From: Basidiobolus meristosporus CBS 931.73
Taxonomy: Eukaryota > Basidiobolomycota > Basidiobolomycetes > Basidiobolales > Basidiobolaceae
Assembly (NCBI GenBank): GCA_002104905.1
Contig: MCFE01000007.1
Coordinates: 186,001 to 250,000 of the forward strand
Direction: 5' to 3'
Length of the DNA: 64,000 bases
Shown: positions 1-13,941 of the stretch, one piece after another
Numbering within the stretch: position 1 is the stretch's first letter
How the letters are laid out: each line of letters opens with the position of its first letter
Translations under genes and position numbers: made by a program
Notes under the pieces: model-generated
Told to the model about the DNA's origin: nothing
Database searches by the model: none
Seen by the model: the letters and a program-made list of their open reading frames with translations, nothing else

Positions 1-3000
1 TAATTGGCTCGAATCTAAAACATGAGGTAGGAGACTGAATACGTGACATGTGCAACCTCGCCCAGAAGCAGCGTCACTCGCCAGTAAAACTGGTGATTTG
101 GTTTTGTGGTGGCCAGCTAATAGCGCTTGGCTTAAGAAAGGCGATGGTTAGCTTCGAGCGCAGAAATCCGGAAACTGCGATACAGAGAATACTTGTCAAT
201 TTCTTTTTGTTGGTGGATTTTATTTTGCACTGCTTTTCAGTAATCGGTTGCTGAAGTCTTTATATGGTATGCGATGTGTGAACTATTTCGTGTCATGAAC
301 AAACTCTTGACGCTTTTACTCCGAGACCCCTCAAATGGAGAGAGGAGTCCCACTAATCCCAATCGTCTGAATATCACCAACTTTCGCGCTATCAGTTAGC
401 CCGAAGAATCCAGCTGGAGTATAATTTAGTATATATGGGGTACTAGGGATTTTTTATTTTTACCTAGTAATAGTGAGCAACGCAACTCCTGATAAACGAG
501 AAATTGCTGGCATTTGATTCTGTCGATATTTCGTATCAAATCATTATTTATGCTACTTTAGAAGGATTCGTGACCTCATTGATGGTCCCTAACCTAAATT
601 ATCTTGGTCTTAGAATTGAGATACCCATGTCCTCACCAAAGAAGGCAGTCACTGAGTCTTATCTCCCTGGCTATATCATGTGATACATGACGCACTCTTC
701 ATAATCAAATCGTTACATCACGTCCTGGTACCGATATGTGTCAGCTAATATCAACAGATATTTAAATGATATTTTTCTTTGTGTTTGGATTCATGCCACT
801 ATGGTGGATACTTTGGTCTGGAGACCTTTGGGATTAGTATCAACCATCATTTCTGACCCACATTTGCTTAACTACGAATCATGCTACTTCGGAGTTTATA
901 CCATATCTCCCTTACCTGCACAGCAACATTCCTATATAATATCCTCTTAATCTCTACGCTATTTCGTGGTCCTAGCGGTATGCGTATGGAATACATACCC
1001 AAAGTATATTTTTACCTTCTATCACAATGCGTATCCTCTAAGACTGATTATGCCTCTTCTAGGTTTGATACCTATATAATATTGCTACTAGGGATTTAGT
1101 ACCACGATTACCCTGTTGTGATTGATTGTTATGGGAATCTAAGACGTAACATCACTTTGACACTGTTAGGAGCACAGCTTCAGTATCCGATGAACTACAC
1201 TGCTGCCGCCCCTTTATTTTCCGACCAGGCAGAGGAAGCATACGGAAAAGCAGTATAAGAGTATTTCGAAAAATTTGTAGTCTTGTAAACAAGGTTCAAC
1301 CGGGTGTATATATTTTCACATTACTTGGCATATTCGAGTTCGGATAATGCATTCACAAATCAAAGCGCTGGAATGCAGTTGCTGTGTATGAGTGGATATT
1401 CTGCAGGGCCATCAACTGTAGGTGATGGTATACATACGCATATTAAAATCAGATATCAGTTAAAATGAACCCCTGAACATGTGTACGCACGGATCCGTTA
1501 TTGCGACATACAAACATTTATAGAGATCTCTTGTACTCCAAGTGGGCTCATACATTAGCTTCACCCTTTTAGAATGATTATCTTGACGATCAAACCTTAA
1601 GTGTGGTTGAATACTTGACTAGACAAAAATAGTGCAATAATCATGATCATCGTTCGAAGTGATTCACTTCGGTATCAGTATGTTTTAAGTCACTGCAGAA
1701 ACAACTATGCGTACCTCAAAAATATCGGATAATTGAGTGATCATTATTGATCCCACATTACACTGAATGGTATTCGAGAATGACAATTTTTAAAATGGCT
1801 TGCTACTTACCCCAATAGGATATTCGAATAGCATAGCGTGTGAAGCAAGCACATCGCACCACCGATTTTGAGAAAAAGGGTGTATTTTTCGGTTGAATGG
1901 GGGCAAAGTACGATTATTTGGCACATTTTGAGCAGAATGGTAGGGGTTCAAGTTGTCATTGCTGAAATTTCAACTGTTGCCAACATTATGTCTCTATTAT
2001 TAGTAGCTCTTCCACATTTGAACGCTATACAGTTGAGGTTTAGGATGTTGAATGGCATATCCTTATAAATAGGGTATAGATCGAAGTATATATAGTCTGT
2101 TCAATTTATACTTGTAATTTGCTTAATTCTTTGAATGATACTGTCAAACCGGCGTATTCTTTTTTTGACTTGGGTCATTTTTCTTGGTCAACCAAGATAC
2201 AGACCTCATTACTATTGTGACGCTAATAAATAACTAATTGGAGAACTCCTACTGATGATTGTGTTCGCTGTACCGGTGCTGAACGGAGTTTTGTAACTCT
2301 CTTCATTCTATGCAGAACTTTCCCCCCTCTACAAGGATTCCCCGTTACCGTAAGGAGCGTTTTATATTTCACACTAGACGACTACTTGCTTACTAATCTT
2401 GCAAGAGACCTATGACTAAATTGTAAGCACGTCACTGCAATTTACGAAATGCCAAGCATTCCCGACGGATACGTATTTCACATCAATCAAGTCGTGCAGT
2501 TTGTGGACCCAGTGTACAACACGGAATAGAAAGGGTAGCAATATCGGCGTGGATTCTTGTATCCCGTGCCCACTCATCTCTTGATCTGGTTCCATGAAAC
2601 AAGATGCGTTACAGATCAAGAAAAAGGTTGGAGTCACCGAGCAAAACTTATGACACCGAAAATGATAGGCTCCTCATATCCATATACAGTTTCATGTACA
2701 TAGCGGTCAACCGGGAATAAGGCCAGCATAAGGCCTCGGGTATATCGGACTGCGCTGAGTGCACATAATAAAGCCGGTATGTGAAGATTCTTATGACCCA
2801 TCGGTTGCAGAGTTAGTGTTTGAAATAAAGCAAACCAAAATATTGTTACATGAAAGTAATGGCTGATCTGTTCCATAGTTTCATATTGCTTGGTGGTTTA
2901 GATTGGTTGGTCATGCAATTAATGTTGTTGTCCTTGTGCTCCACAATTGCTGCTTATATGCATGAGAAAATGAGGCACCTGTCTGTGTATTTATACGTTG

Positions 3001-3355
3001 ATTTGAGTCATTCTTATTATACAACGACCCTTGAAAGTTCCTAGAAAACGTACTCATTTTTGCATATTATAGGTGCTCAATAGAGCTTAGCCGCGGCAGC
3101 ACCACTATCTACCGTATCGCCTTTCTTTATAGAAATCTATTGTGATAGCCTCCAGTTTAGCAAGTAGACTATTATTTCCCAAGGGACCACGCAAATATCG
3201 AACTTTTGCTTTCAGTGCAGTATTACTCAACTACTGGGCAATCATCAATTTCAGAAAGGACTGCAAGCAGAAGCGAATAGTAGCTAGCGGCGATGGCGAA
3301 TGTCCAGGGGTTATTGATACTATTCTAGACATTCAAGTACGGGAAATAGTGCAAA
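1..3355. other. Gene-poor stretch, no supported gene
   Basis: I see no convincing gene here. Open frames are short (under 90 codons), lack recognisable motifs and are not joined by plausible splice signals. Two minus-strand frames at 2416-2637 and 2634-2876 abut with a stop/start overlap and could be a decayed gene, but nothing in them is recognisable. The composition is AT-rich, as in other intergenic parts of the window. Confidence 0.5.
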
Positions 3356-5726
3356 ATGACCCATATACAGAGAAGCTTGCTATCGCTTTCACCATTTGAC
3401 TACAAAGTAAATAATTTGAAATATGAGGCCTTTCGCTCTCCCCTCAGCCCGATATCTGCAACGTTTGAAATTTTGAAAGCCCAGTTGGAAGATGAGCAAG
3501 ATATAATTCAGAATTCCACTCTGACAAGAGCCCAAATAGTACACAAACTGACAAGTATCCTGCGGAGAGCCGCCTCTAATGGAGACTCACTCAAAGTAAC
3601 GAAATTGCTGCAAGTGGCGCGTGACTATATTGAGATTGACGGGTCGGATGAAGATGGGACAACCGCATTAATTTTTGCCTCGTGTTTTGGCTATACGAGT
3701 ATTGTTCAGACTCTTTTACAGAATGGCGCAAATCCTAATGTGGCTGATAAAAGTAAGCCTCAGTGATGTATCATTATCGAGCAGTGACAACACAATACTA
3801 ACTAAGTTTTTAAGTTGGCTGGACGCCGTTAATGTGGGCTACGAATGGCCATCAGGATGTTATAGTCGCTACTCTGTTGAAGTATGGTGCCTCCATGAAA
3901 GTCAAGTCGTTCAAGGGCAGGACTGTGACGGACTTCGCAAATCACTCACTTGTTAATGAAAATGGACAATATCAACGGATAATGGAAATTCTATCCGATT
4001 CAAAGGATGGGGCCAGTACTTTTATCAGCAACTGTGAGAGTGGCTATTACACCACGACTCCAGCAGACGTTGAAAGCATAGTAAGCAATAGCGATATCCT
4101 AAAAAAGATGGCAATGAATCAAATGAGAAAAAGCAACAGTCATTCGATGAATTTTCGTTTTAGTTACTACGGGGTAAGTACGACACGCCACAAGAGCACA
4201 GTTGGAGGATGGCTATCATCAACACCGTTGCTAACAACCTAATCGCAACCAACTAGGATTTCGAAGATAGCATATACGATTTTTCATGGGAAACGATTCA
4301 GCCTCACCAGATGTTTGTGTTCACATACGGAGCGCTCGATATGTTGCTTGACAAGATAATAGTGGAGATTCAGCCACAGCACTCAGGAAAACAGAAATTC
4401 CTTCCTGCCAATATACTGTTCCTAGCCGCTCGATATGTCATCTTTTTATCCGACATGGAGCTCCTGGAGGACCTTATGGCTCAATCATTTCAACGGATAC
4501 TGAGTGTTGTCAAGGTACCGATTTTCATTCAGGACTACTTTTTGACTTCGAAATATAACCCGATTCCAACCTATTTCCTCTAGAGGGATTCAGAAGATAT
4601 TTCATCCTTGGCATTCTGGCTTTCTAATTGTACCTTATTGTTGTATTATTTGAAAAAGGACTCCAGTTTTGTCACCACCGTTGTTGAGCATCAATTGAAT
4701 CTTTCGGAAATGGTCCATGAGATCTATCAGATGTTCATCCAACAAGTATGTCAACTTATTGACCATGTATTAGAACCGGCAATGCTAATTCATGAAGCCC
4801 TGCCAGGCATGGGTGATGTGAAATTTGTGGCCGAGCGTCGAAACTTTTTATTCTCTGGCAAGAAGACCTTTACACCCCCGCCCACATCACGAACCAACCA
4901 ATACACATCTCGACGCAAAGCACAAACGGCAAACCGACATAACGGCAATACGCAATCGATACCGACTCCGAAGGCACTATGCTGTGTGTTATCGTCTACA
5001 CTCATAATCCTTCACTCGTACGAGGTTCATCCAACGATCATCCATTCGACATTAAATCAGCTATTTTACTACATATCTGCCGAGATCTTTAACCTGGTGT
5101 TAACAACCAAAGAGTACTGCTGTAGAATCAAGGCTATGCAAGTTCGAATGAATCTCTCGGTGATCGAAGATTGGGTTCACGCCAATCGGCTGCCCCAGAT
5201 CCTCAATCAGCATTTCAACTCTCTTGTCCAGATGCTTCAATTTCTGCAGTGTCTTTCTCAGCTATCGGACTTGATGGAGTTGATTACAACAACAAATGAC
5301 CTTCACTCTCTCAACCATTTACAGTTGTATCGCCTCACTATAAACTATAGATACGAGGTCGGGGAACGGCCACTCTCGGAAGAAATCACGCAGTATTTAG
5401 AGCAGGTGGCTAAAGACACCTGCAACGTGAAAATTCGTGCACAAAACGAGGCTAATGAGTTGGGGAAACGAAAGCCCAATGTCCGGGAGGAAAACGTGGA
5501 CACCATGTCTATTCATGGCGAATCAGGGAGATTGAACGCAAACGCCAATATAGAGGAGCTGGAGGAGCTAATGGATTCAACACATGCACTGCCATTTGCT
5601 ATACCAACCAACACCGAGATGTTATGTGGGTGGGGGCGGAGTGGAAGAGAATACACTCCTTACCTACCCGACAGCTTTTTAGAGGAGTTTGATAGAAGAA
5701 TGAAGCTACTGAAAGCCGATGACTAG
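3356..5726 (+). CDS. Ankyrin-repeat and DIL (dilute) domain protein
   Basis: Four exons are inferred: 3356-3752, 3815-4173, 4257-4514 and 4584-5726. The phases fit and give about 718 residues. The first part carries ankyrin repeats (around residues 75-185), with motifs such as DGTTALIFASCFGY and GWTPLMWATNGHQDV, the second spanning the first intron. The second half is a DIL domain of the type found in class V myosin tails; it starts near DFEDSIYDFSW and includes FWLSNCTLLLYYL. Ankyrin plus DIL without a myosin motor is a known fungal architecture of poorly defined role; binding of vesicle or cytoskeletal partners is inference. The introns have good signals (gtaagc, gtaagt, gtaccg donors; a ctaac branch site in the first). 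The start is uncertain: 3356 is the first ATG in frame, and an upstream exon cannot be excluded. Confidence 0.85.
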
Positions 5727-7538
5727 AAAAGCAAGCATTTTGCTTACCTAATTCTTATTATCTTCTTGTACATTATTTTTGCAAATTATTACTTTGTCTA
5801 ACATAAAAACCATCAAGTCCGTACAATAGGCAACTTAGAGTTTTTTCTTTAATAAGTAGGCTGCCTGAACGGTATCTCTTTCAAATCGTGTATTCTTCAT
5901 GTTTATTACCTAATCTCTTGTCCTTGAGGACCATTAACAATGGACTGTCCAACCTATTAAGATACTAAACTTCGTATTGGTATACAAGATATGCCGGGAA
6001 TATGCTTGTTGCAATACTGTTCAATGTGTGATTTCCAAACTGCTTGTGACAATTTGTATCGATATGGCAGGCCTCCACCCGCAATCGAGGCCCTTTAGAC
6101 CTAGAACGTATGTTTCTGTGCGATAATTGACAAACATGTTGATATGTGGCATCACTCTGCAAATGCCTTCATTCTTTGCGTTTGATTTGCATCCAAAGCT
6201 CCGCAGCCGTTGCTGCCCTGATTGAAGGAAACCCAATATAGTTCTGGAGAAATCAGATCATATGATTCGAGATAAAACGTCTTGTCCAATGGAGTTCTCA
6301 ATGTCGATTTCCTCGATCGTAGTTATGAGGTTGGTGACGAGGGCTGCATCATCCGTTTCGGTGAAATGGGAGATCCATCAAATATCATGAATCTCCTGTA
6401 CATCGTTTCAATCACCTTGATGCCATTGGAAACTACCCAATGATTAATGGGATGAATTGTGCATCATTCCAGCTATCAAGGCGTGCTACTATTCGACAAG
6501 TTTCGAGGACGAGTGCTGGTGAGTGTAGAGCTGACCACCCAGGAGGTGAAGTGCAGCGCGTAGTAGATCCGGCCAAGGGTGGCTCTGCATGCACAAGGGT
6601 CTACAACACCTCTCCATGCTGAATACAGGACTGTTGATGAAAGGATTTCTGCAGTTCCCTAACTGGTTTCAGCAGACATGTTCTACAACTCATTTGGATG
6701 GTGTACCGTGAAAATAGCTTACTTCTGAGCATTTGCGCTTGGTCACACCCATCAGCATTGTTTAAGTAGTCAATCGATTTAGTATGGGCATGCCTTATTC
6801 AGCCACAATAATACATGAGATTCTGAAGAATATCACCTAGAGTACTGATGCACTCAAATCATACGACTAGTTGGATTACAAACCCCAATATTAATTAATC
6901 CTTCATCTTCAAATTTACACAGCATAATGGTTTTGCATGTTACATCACACATTCTATGGTCTTTCCTCAAACCATCTCTCCATAGCGGCCCTGACAATAA
7001 GCCTCCAACAACCTCCCTTCGTTGGCGTTAGAGTTTTGGCTGCCCTGGGCACCATGTGGGCACCTTCTATGCTATCAGACGCCTCTGTCTGTCTTCATAT
7101 ATGACGACAGATTCCATGGCCGACAGCAACTCTGTAAAACTCCTCCGAATCATTCGAGGCGTTTCAATTGCTTGATTTCTTGGAATTTTTCCATGATCTT
7201 CAATTTCCTGACTATTTTATTATTAATAACAAATTGTACTAATTAATTAAAGATTCATAATGAAATAAGCTTGGTCAAAACTTAATTTAGTCAAACATTT
7301 CGATAACCAGGTTTCGGCAGATACTCTGCGTTATCCTTTCCAACTTATCCTTCAACACAGGCTAGATTGCTACGGTCAGTTAAATCACCTCTCCTGCAGA
7401 CATTACTTAGCCTATTGTAATCTTTCGAGAGGACCATAAAGTTAGTCCTTCGTCGATAGCTGTGTTCGTCATCGCTTTGTCTCATTCTTTGTTGTTTCCC
7501 GTCAGCTCATAGAGAAGTAATTCAACGATTTTGCCGAG
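5727..7538. other. Intergenic between the ankyrin-DIL gene and ras, no supported gene
   Basis: No supported gene is seen. A minus-strand stretch near 6240-6370 reads as about 38 open residues with coding-like composition, but it has no start, no splice partners and no recognisable motif. It may be a gene relic. Confidence 0.4.
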
Positions 7539-8644
7539 ATGGTTTTGTATAAATTAGTCGTTCTTGGTGACGGTGGTGTTGGCAAGGTAAATGACTATTA
7601 TCCATCTGCCTCCCGTTGTGGAGCCACGGGCTTCCAATCGTCATATTAACGGCCTCTTTCATATGGCATCTTTAGACTGCGCTTACCATTCAGGTTGGTT
7701 ATCCATTTTAACTGGCCAAAATATCTGGATTTCCAGTCCAATGTAGTTTGACCTTGCTTGCTATGACACCAATTTCGTGACTTGACATGCGGAATACACT
7801 AACTCTTCTTGCTTACTTTACTATAGCTCTGCCTAAATCACTTTGTCGGTGAGTACTGTATTGCACTCCGTTTGTTTTTTTCACAAGTTAACTGTGTTTG
7901 TTGATATTTGGAATATGTAAACTTTCAATATGCAGAGGTATGAGCCCTATCATCATAACTATCTTCAGAAATAGCTCGTGCATTTACTAGTGGTCATTTT
8001 AGACATACGATCCTACCATTGAAGACTCTTACCGCAAGCAAGTTGTCATTGATGAGCAATCTTGCATGCTCGAAGTTCTCGATACAGCTGGACAAGGTAC
8101 AGCTAGAGCAATTTTCTCTTCACTCCTTACTCCGCAAGTTATTTTGGTCGCAATCATCTATTTTCCAAGGAAAAAGCTAACTGAGTTTTGCAGAGGAGTA
8201 TACTGCCTTACGCGATCAGTGGATTAGGTTCATAAACAGGTTGAAACTTGCTTTGTCAACCTCTATTAACGCCAGTTTTACTTTAGAGACGGCGAGGGGT
8301 TCTTGGTCGTCTATTCTATTTCTTCCCGTTCTACCTTTGAGCGAGTTGAACGATTCCGCGATCAAATCATTCGTGTAAAAGATACAGACAGGGTCCCTAT
8401 CATGCTCGTTGGCAATAAATGCGATAAAATCAATGAGCGCGAGGTATCTAAAGAAGAGGGCCTTGGAATGGCACGAAGACTAGGCTGCGAATTTATCGAA
8501 ACCTCGGCCAAGACGTCGGTGAATGTGGAAAAGGCATTTTACACGGTTGTCAGAACGATCCGTACAATCCGAGAAGGAAGTAGCCGAACAGGTAGCAACC
8601 CGGGCGAGAAGAAAAAGAAAAAGAGCAAGTGCCTTATTTTATAG
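7539..8644 (+). CDS. Ras-family small GTPase (RasB / ras-2 type)
   Basis: Seven exons are inferred: 7539-7586, 7676-7693, 7827-7848, 7936-7937, 8003-8096, 8194-8227 and 8287-8644. They sum to 576 nt, giving 191 residues. All G-box motifs are visible: G1 GDGGVGK at residues 10-16, effector loop [10 protein letters not shown]3 DTAGQEEY, G4 NKCDK and G5 ETSAK. The protein ends in a lysine-rich stretch and CLIL, a CAAX box whose last Leu suggests geranylgeranylation. The sequence [20 protein letters not shown] followed by VETYDPT and [13 protein letters not shown] resembles the filamentous-fungal RasB/ras-2 group more than Ras1. It is a membrane-anchored GTP switch, likely controlling growth and morphogenesis. 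The fourth exon is only two bases (AG), needed to restore Glu in VETYDPT. Confidence 0.95.
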
Positions 8645-11600
8645 TTGGCTCCGTTATTCCGTGGCCAGCCTTGAATTCTCATCCTTCACTTTTTACCCAC
8701 TCTTGAGTTTAGTTTTGACTGTTATCCACCTGGTCACCTTTTTTCTTTGCAAGCAAAAGGTTAATTCTACATAGAAATCTTGGGTTCTTTGACTTGACTT
8801 CGCCTTGATTTCATGACCAAATTTCGTGAGATTCTTTCTCCTACATTTTGTTAATTTACTGGAGCCTTCGACCCTTTAGTCCTTAATCTGTTTTATCGTC
8901 CAAGGCTTTACATCCCATTTATTAACATTACTGATCCACATTAGTAACGTTTTCTTTATCATTACTCCTACAATTAAATCTATGTTTGTCCTTTAAATCA
9001 ATAGAAAACCGAAAAATCAAAAATAATAGACCTTTTAACGCGATTATGCTAATCATGAAAGATGGCTTGGAGAAGCCTGCCACTGATATTGGGAAATCAA
9101 TTCTACAGCGGATTCCACGAGACCTGGCGTAAGATGGTCCCGGGCCTTGTCACTGAGTGGTCTTACCACGACATACGGGCCTGTTTGCCTTGCTAGCATA
9201 TCCCCTCTCACATTTACCCAGATTTAGGTAGTTGTCACCAGCTCGTTGCCTGACCGCTATGGTCATTTAATTAAACAGTTGCTGGAACAGTTGATCACTT
9301 TGATATATCGCAACTTCAGCCGCCTAATCGAGTCTGCGTGCCCGTTTGGTGTACGATGAATGCTCATTCTTGAGTGCACTATGCAGCGCATACGGGCAGC
9401 TCGGAGTGTTTCTCCTTATGCCTGTTCAAGTAACAGTGATGTAAAGGTATTCACACGACTCTTCACTAGCAAATCAGAGGGATGGCTGGACCTCCTAAAT
9501 GCGTGATTTGGTTATCAGAACTATGCATCCAGGCTTGATCACAATGCTGTACTAAACACGACTCCCTCACGCCAATCAGTTCGGGATGCGGAGTTTAGCC
9601 TAAATAAGGACATCCAAATAGATGAATTCGAAGTTTCTCATCAGCATAAATGTGTATTCTTGTCTATGCACACATAAATCATTGCTGAGATCTCCCCAAC
9701 CAAGGGCGTGCTGCCCAGCAGATGCCGTCAATGGTGGATTTCTGAAACCCCATAAACCAAAATTAATTCCAATATACAGACACAACATCGAGAACACATA
9801 GTGATTTCTTTGTTTTGACTATTCAGGCTAGTGTGACAGGTTTGTAACCCACTGGGCACCAATTATGGCTCAGGGGCAATGCCAGTAGGAACTCAGTGAA
9901 GTCGGCATTCCAAATGGTACTCTTCCAGAGCAAGCACTGCGTAGACGTCTTCGCTCTCTCAAGCGCCTGGATCTGGTGCTTATAGAGGCATTCTAGAGAT
10001 GTGCATCTGTCTTGGTCTTAAACGAAAACACATATTAAGCTTTATCTCGCGCAGTGGATGCCGTGCTTGAGATTATCCTCGATGTGTTCCATGTTTATAT
10101 TTGGTCTCTGAGTAATATTCCGCTTGCATCATGATTCCCCGATATTATTCCTAGCTGATAGATCTGGTGATGACTTCGAGAAAGCCAATTCTAACAATCT
10201 TCGGGAGTGTTGCATTAGGATTAGGTTTCATGACTGTATGAGGTTTCGGCCTTGACAACCGTTATGATTAAATTGATACCTGTTCGAACAATGGGAGTGA
10301 CAGCAGTACCTACTGAGCTCGCAACGGCATTCATTCCCGGGATTACGAATACACCTGACTCTATACTAGTTTGGAAACAGTAATACCTAAACGCCAAGTG
10401 GATGTCAGCTTCCATAGCTTGCTTCATCAGCCTCGAAACGACGCATGCGCCACTGATTGGAGAGTAGGCTTAATTAATCTGAGTGGTTTTCCTAATCCTA
10501 AATCGCTCTGGGTAGCCCCTTTCCAACTCTAACCTCCTAAAGCGAATCCAGAGGTGTTGTGAGCATGTGGACTTCGAATCACGAAAACGCTAATTGTTGG
10601 CTGGGTTCTTGACCCCGAGATTCCATTCTGCGTTTCAGGAGAATCCCATCTGCCTATTTCCACTGACCAATGGCGATCATCAGCCACATAGCATCAAGTT
10701 TAATGAAAATCTCTCCAATCCGGCCAATGCTCCAACCTAGTGGTGCGAAATGCATTCGAGACGGTGCGCCCGAGTATCTTGTAAATACTACCCGTTTAAC
10801 CGATGGGATTACAGATTAGACAACAAGGGTTGTTCAAGGTAATTGAGCAGACACCGCTACACTTGGGTCGCTGGCTGCAAAATCAATCCCTATCTTGCTC
10901 CGTGGCCAATCAAGGCACAGGCGATCTTGTTTGTAGGCTAAGCCATCAGCGAGGTGGTGATACACGGTTCAGGCTGCACATGACCGGCCTTGACGTTATT
11001 GTTGCTGGATGAGCCAAGGCTTATAAAATTATTAATGAACAAGCTGAGTGGATACGCCCCTAGGGTTATGCTCCTGCCGAACGTAATCCCGACTCTAAAC
11101 TTCCACTCATCGTAATGCAGGGGAACGGAGCTTCTTTTCTCGAGATAGATCACAAGAGGCAGCAGGCCTGCGGTCACGTTGCGTGTGCTCATCAGCCCTC
11201 CAATCCAGTATTGTTAGTTTAGACTTTTGGCTTCCGAAGAATAAAATAACTACCTAGTCTAATAACATATCCCTATAATCTCGTTGGCTCTCGCTCAGCC
11301 AAATATGAAATCTCCTTTATGATTGATCATTCTGTATATCAACAACACTGACTACATGATTAGAGTTTGATAAAGCCTGGCCATTCAATTTGGCGAGATC
11401 CCGGTCATTCCATGCCAAAGCACAAGTGTTGTATCTGGCAAACCCATTCTGGGCGGCTGCCTTCCTCTCCATCATGTCAACGCATTTTCAATCGGGCCAG
11501 ATCGAATGGCTTTACAGGTTCCTGATCCCAAACTCGCCACCACCACTGCTACACGCCCTTAAATAATTTGCCGGCTATTTTTGAGGATAGCCCCTCACCA

Positions 11601-11895
11601 ACGCTTGATCATTTGGCTCTAATAAAGCCCCTAAATCAACGCATAATTCCCAATTCCTAAATATCGAGGTATCCCTATATGTAGAGGGCACTCATTCTCG
11701 GATTCAGAATCTCTTATATAAGCCAGCCTTGCTTATTACTCCCACCAGATCCAGATCCTCACAAGGCCATTTACACGCACGCTCCCCGCGCGAAGCCGCA
11801 CTCCGTGAATTCTATTCTCAGGGCGATAGTTGACTTCGATTTATCCTTGTATTACCTCACTATCATTCAGTAGACCCGCAGCCAGTGATATCAAA
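8645..11895. other. Long intergenic region, no supported gene
   Basis: No gene is supported. Short frames, for example 10221-10427 on the minus strand, lack motifs and splice context. The distal end holds the promoter region of the APSES gene, including a TATA-like element near 11715. Confidence 0.45.
11715..11722 (+). promoter_or_regulatory. Putative TATA box of the APSES gene
   Basis: The sequence tatataag lies about 175 bp before the first in-frame ATG of the APSES gene. No other gene starts nearby. Confidence 0.45.
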
Positions 11896-12965
11896 ATGAT
11901 GTCTCCGTGTTCTCCAAACGCCTCCATCTCTCATAGCCCGCACGTCCCTTTTCCTTGCGAAAGGCATAAAGTCCACTGTGCCAAATACTCCACTTCCTTG
12001 GACTCCAGAGGATATATACCCGTATACGAATTCACCTTCAGTGAACAGCCCATCCTGTGGGATCGCGAAACCGGCTATGTGTACTGGACTGGCATTTGGA
12101 AGGCAATGGGGCGGGAGAAGAGTGAAATCGCCAAGCTAGTGGATTCTAATCCCGAGTTGTCGAGGGAGGTAAAGAAGATCCGTGGGGGTTTTTTAAAAAT
12201 CCAAGGCACATGGTAAGTGATCTATTGTTTACCGTGATTCAATTCTCTCTTCTGACCCTGCCCATGGTTAGGCTTCCGTTCGATCAAGCATACGAACTGG
12301 CTAGAAAGACTTGTTGGTATATTCGCGATGACCTGGTTCCAGTCTTTGGTCCAAAATTTCTTCAAGATGTCCTAGAGCCATCCCACCCAGACTCATCATC
12401 CCGGGTACCGATATCGCTGACGGAGCGGAAGACGAAGGCTGCTGAACTGGCACTAGCAAAGCATAAAGCCAAAATGCTCAAGGCCAACATGGTGAGCCCT
12501 CCAGCAACGCCAATTCTTAGCGGGGAAGAAGGCTACGTACCAAAGAAAATTGCCAACAATCCAAAAAGAAAGCGAGTCTCCAAAAAGTCCCTCATTATCA
12601 ACAATGAAGGGGAGAAAGGATTCATTTCGGTAATTGCGAACGATGTGACACAAACCTCAATTTCATATCAATCACCGGTGACATATACCTTTCATGCCTC
12701 CGTATTCCCAAAGACAAACGCCATCAAGTCAAGACCAAACAAACATAGAAGAACTACTGATGAGGTTTACAACCAAGAATTCATCGAAGATCCTAAGGAG
12801 CTAAATGAGGCGGTAATAGCTAGCCTCTGTCTACAGAAGCTCTCACAAGATGACGGTTCGCGTCCACTGAATGAGATCATATGTGTAGCACCAAGCTCGT
12901 TTGTTATTGGACAGCATGAGTTCCGCTTTGTCAACGAACAATATCGCCTAAAAGCTCAATGCTAA
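11896..12965 (+). CDS. APSES-type (KilA-N-like) DNA-binding transcription factor
   Basis: Two exons, 11896-12212 and 12272-12965, are joined across a 59-nt intron (gtaagt donor, ttag acceptor), with a split Trp codon at the junction. The N-terminal half is an APSES domain: the order GYIPVYEFTF, WDRETGYVYWTGIWKAMG, KKIRGGFLKIQGTW, LPFDQAYELARKTCWYIRDD and LVPVFGPKF matches the fungal subgroup around Xbp1/Bqt4-like proteins. The C-terminal part is basic and low in recognisable structure (NPKRKRVSKKS could be a nuclear signal). Expected role: sequence-specific binding in the nucleus; target genes are unknown. The start is chosen at the first ATG in frame (a second ATG follows directly); the upstream frame is open to about 11830 but has no ATG. 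Confidence 0.9.
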
Positions 12966-13941
12966 ATCCTTAGCAATTGTTTATGATATTTTCTGACCAC
13001 GTCTGCAATTCCAAAAGTATTGCCTGATCTACCGATGATGACCCACTGTATATACTTTGTTCCTTTAATTTGGTTATCTAGTGTCTGTTGTCATGTTATA
13101 ATATGTCCTTGAACACTTAGAAAGAATATTGAAGTTTCACTTGCCAACAAGAACACTTAATTTCTACTGAGTATGTAGTTACATATCATTTGACAATTTC
13201 TTGTACGTACACACTCACCTTTTGACACTTAATAATAATCTTCATATTATACATTTTTGAATATTATTCACATTTTCGTGATCCCTCACTAGAAAAATCA
13301 TTTAGTGCCTACCCACATCCAATTGTGGCTTCGAACAAGACGAACTATTAAGTGCATCAGCTTCAACTCCCAGCCAAACCTATTGCAGTATTGTATTGCA
13401 ATTATTGATTTTTGACAAATTCCTTATATATTATAAGTTTGCTAATTCATAAGTTATGGATTGTTAACTTAAAGTTTAGTTCGTAAGGTACTATAGTTCT
13501 TTAAAAATTCTGAAAAACTTTTAGAACTTTTCTAATTCAAACTCATCCAAATGCCCCTTAACTTGGTACACCAGCCCCTGGGACCCTCAAAATATTCTTA
13601 TAATTAGTTTTACGAAGTTCTCCTAAAGTATAAGTTCGATTTATTTATCATAAACCAAGTGAATAACATGCAAGTCCTACAGTTCTCCGAATCCCTTGCA
13701 AGCAGGTAGCAATGAATGTGAATACCTGTTTCAAAACCGATGGAAGTCTGAGGGAATATCGCTGGTGATCCTGACTAATTGGGATTTGTAGGAAATTTTC
13801 TCCAGTGGACATCAGTGATGACATGGCTTACAACCTCGTACATTTTCAAAGAAATTTATTCATAAAATATCACCAAAATTTCAACAGTTGGCATTCATAA
13901 CGATAGGAAAAAATGGAAAAAAATTCAAATATTCAAAAACT
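12966..13941. other. AT-rich convergent intergenic region
   Basis: This very AT-rich spacer lies between two convergent genes and presumably holds both 3' ends. No gene is seen. Confidence 0.5.

Noticed and set aside
3142-3399. Open frame suggested as first exon of the ankyrin-DIL gene
   Set aside because: It does not begin with ATG and could not be joined in phase to the ankyrin-coding frame with a good splice pair.
11830-11895. Extended N-terminus of the APSES protein
   Set aside because: The frame is open but has no ATG before 11896.
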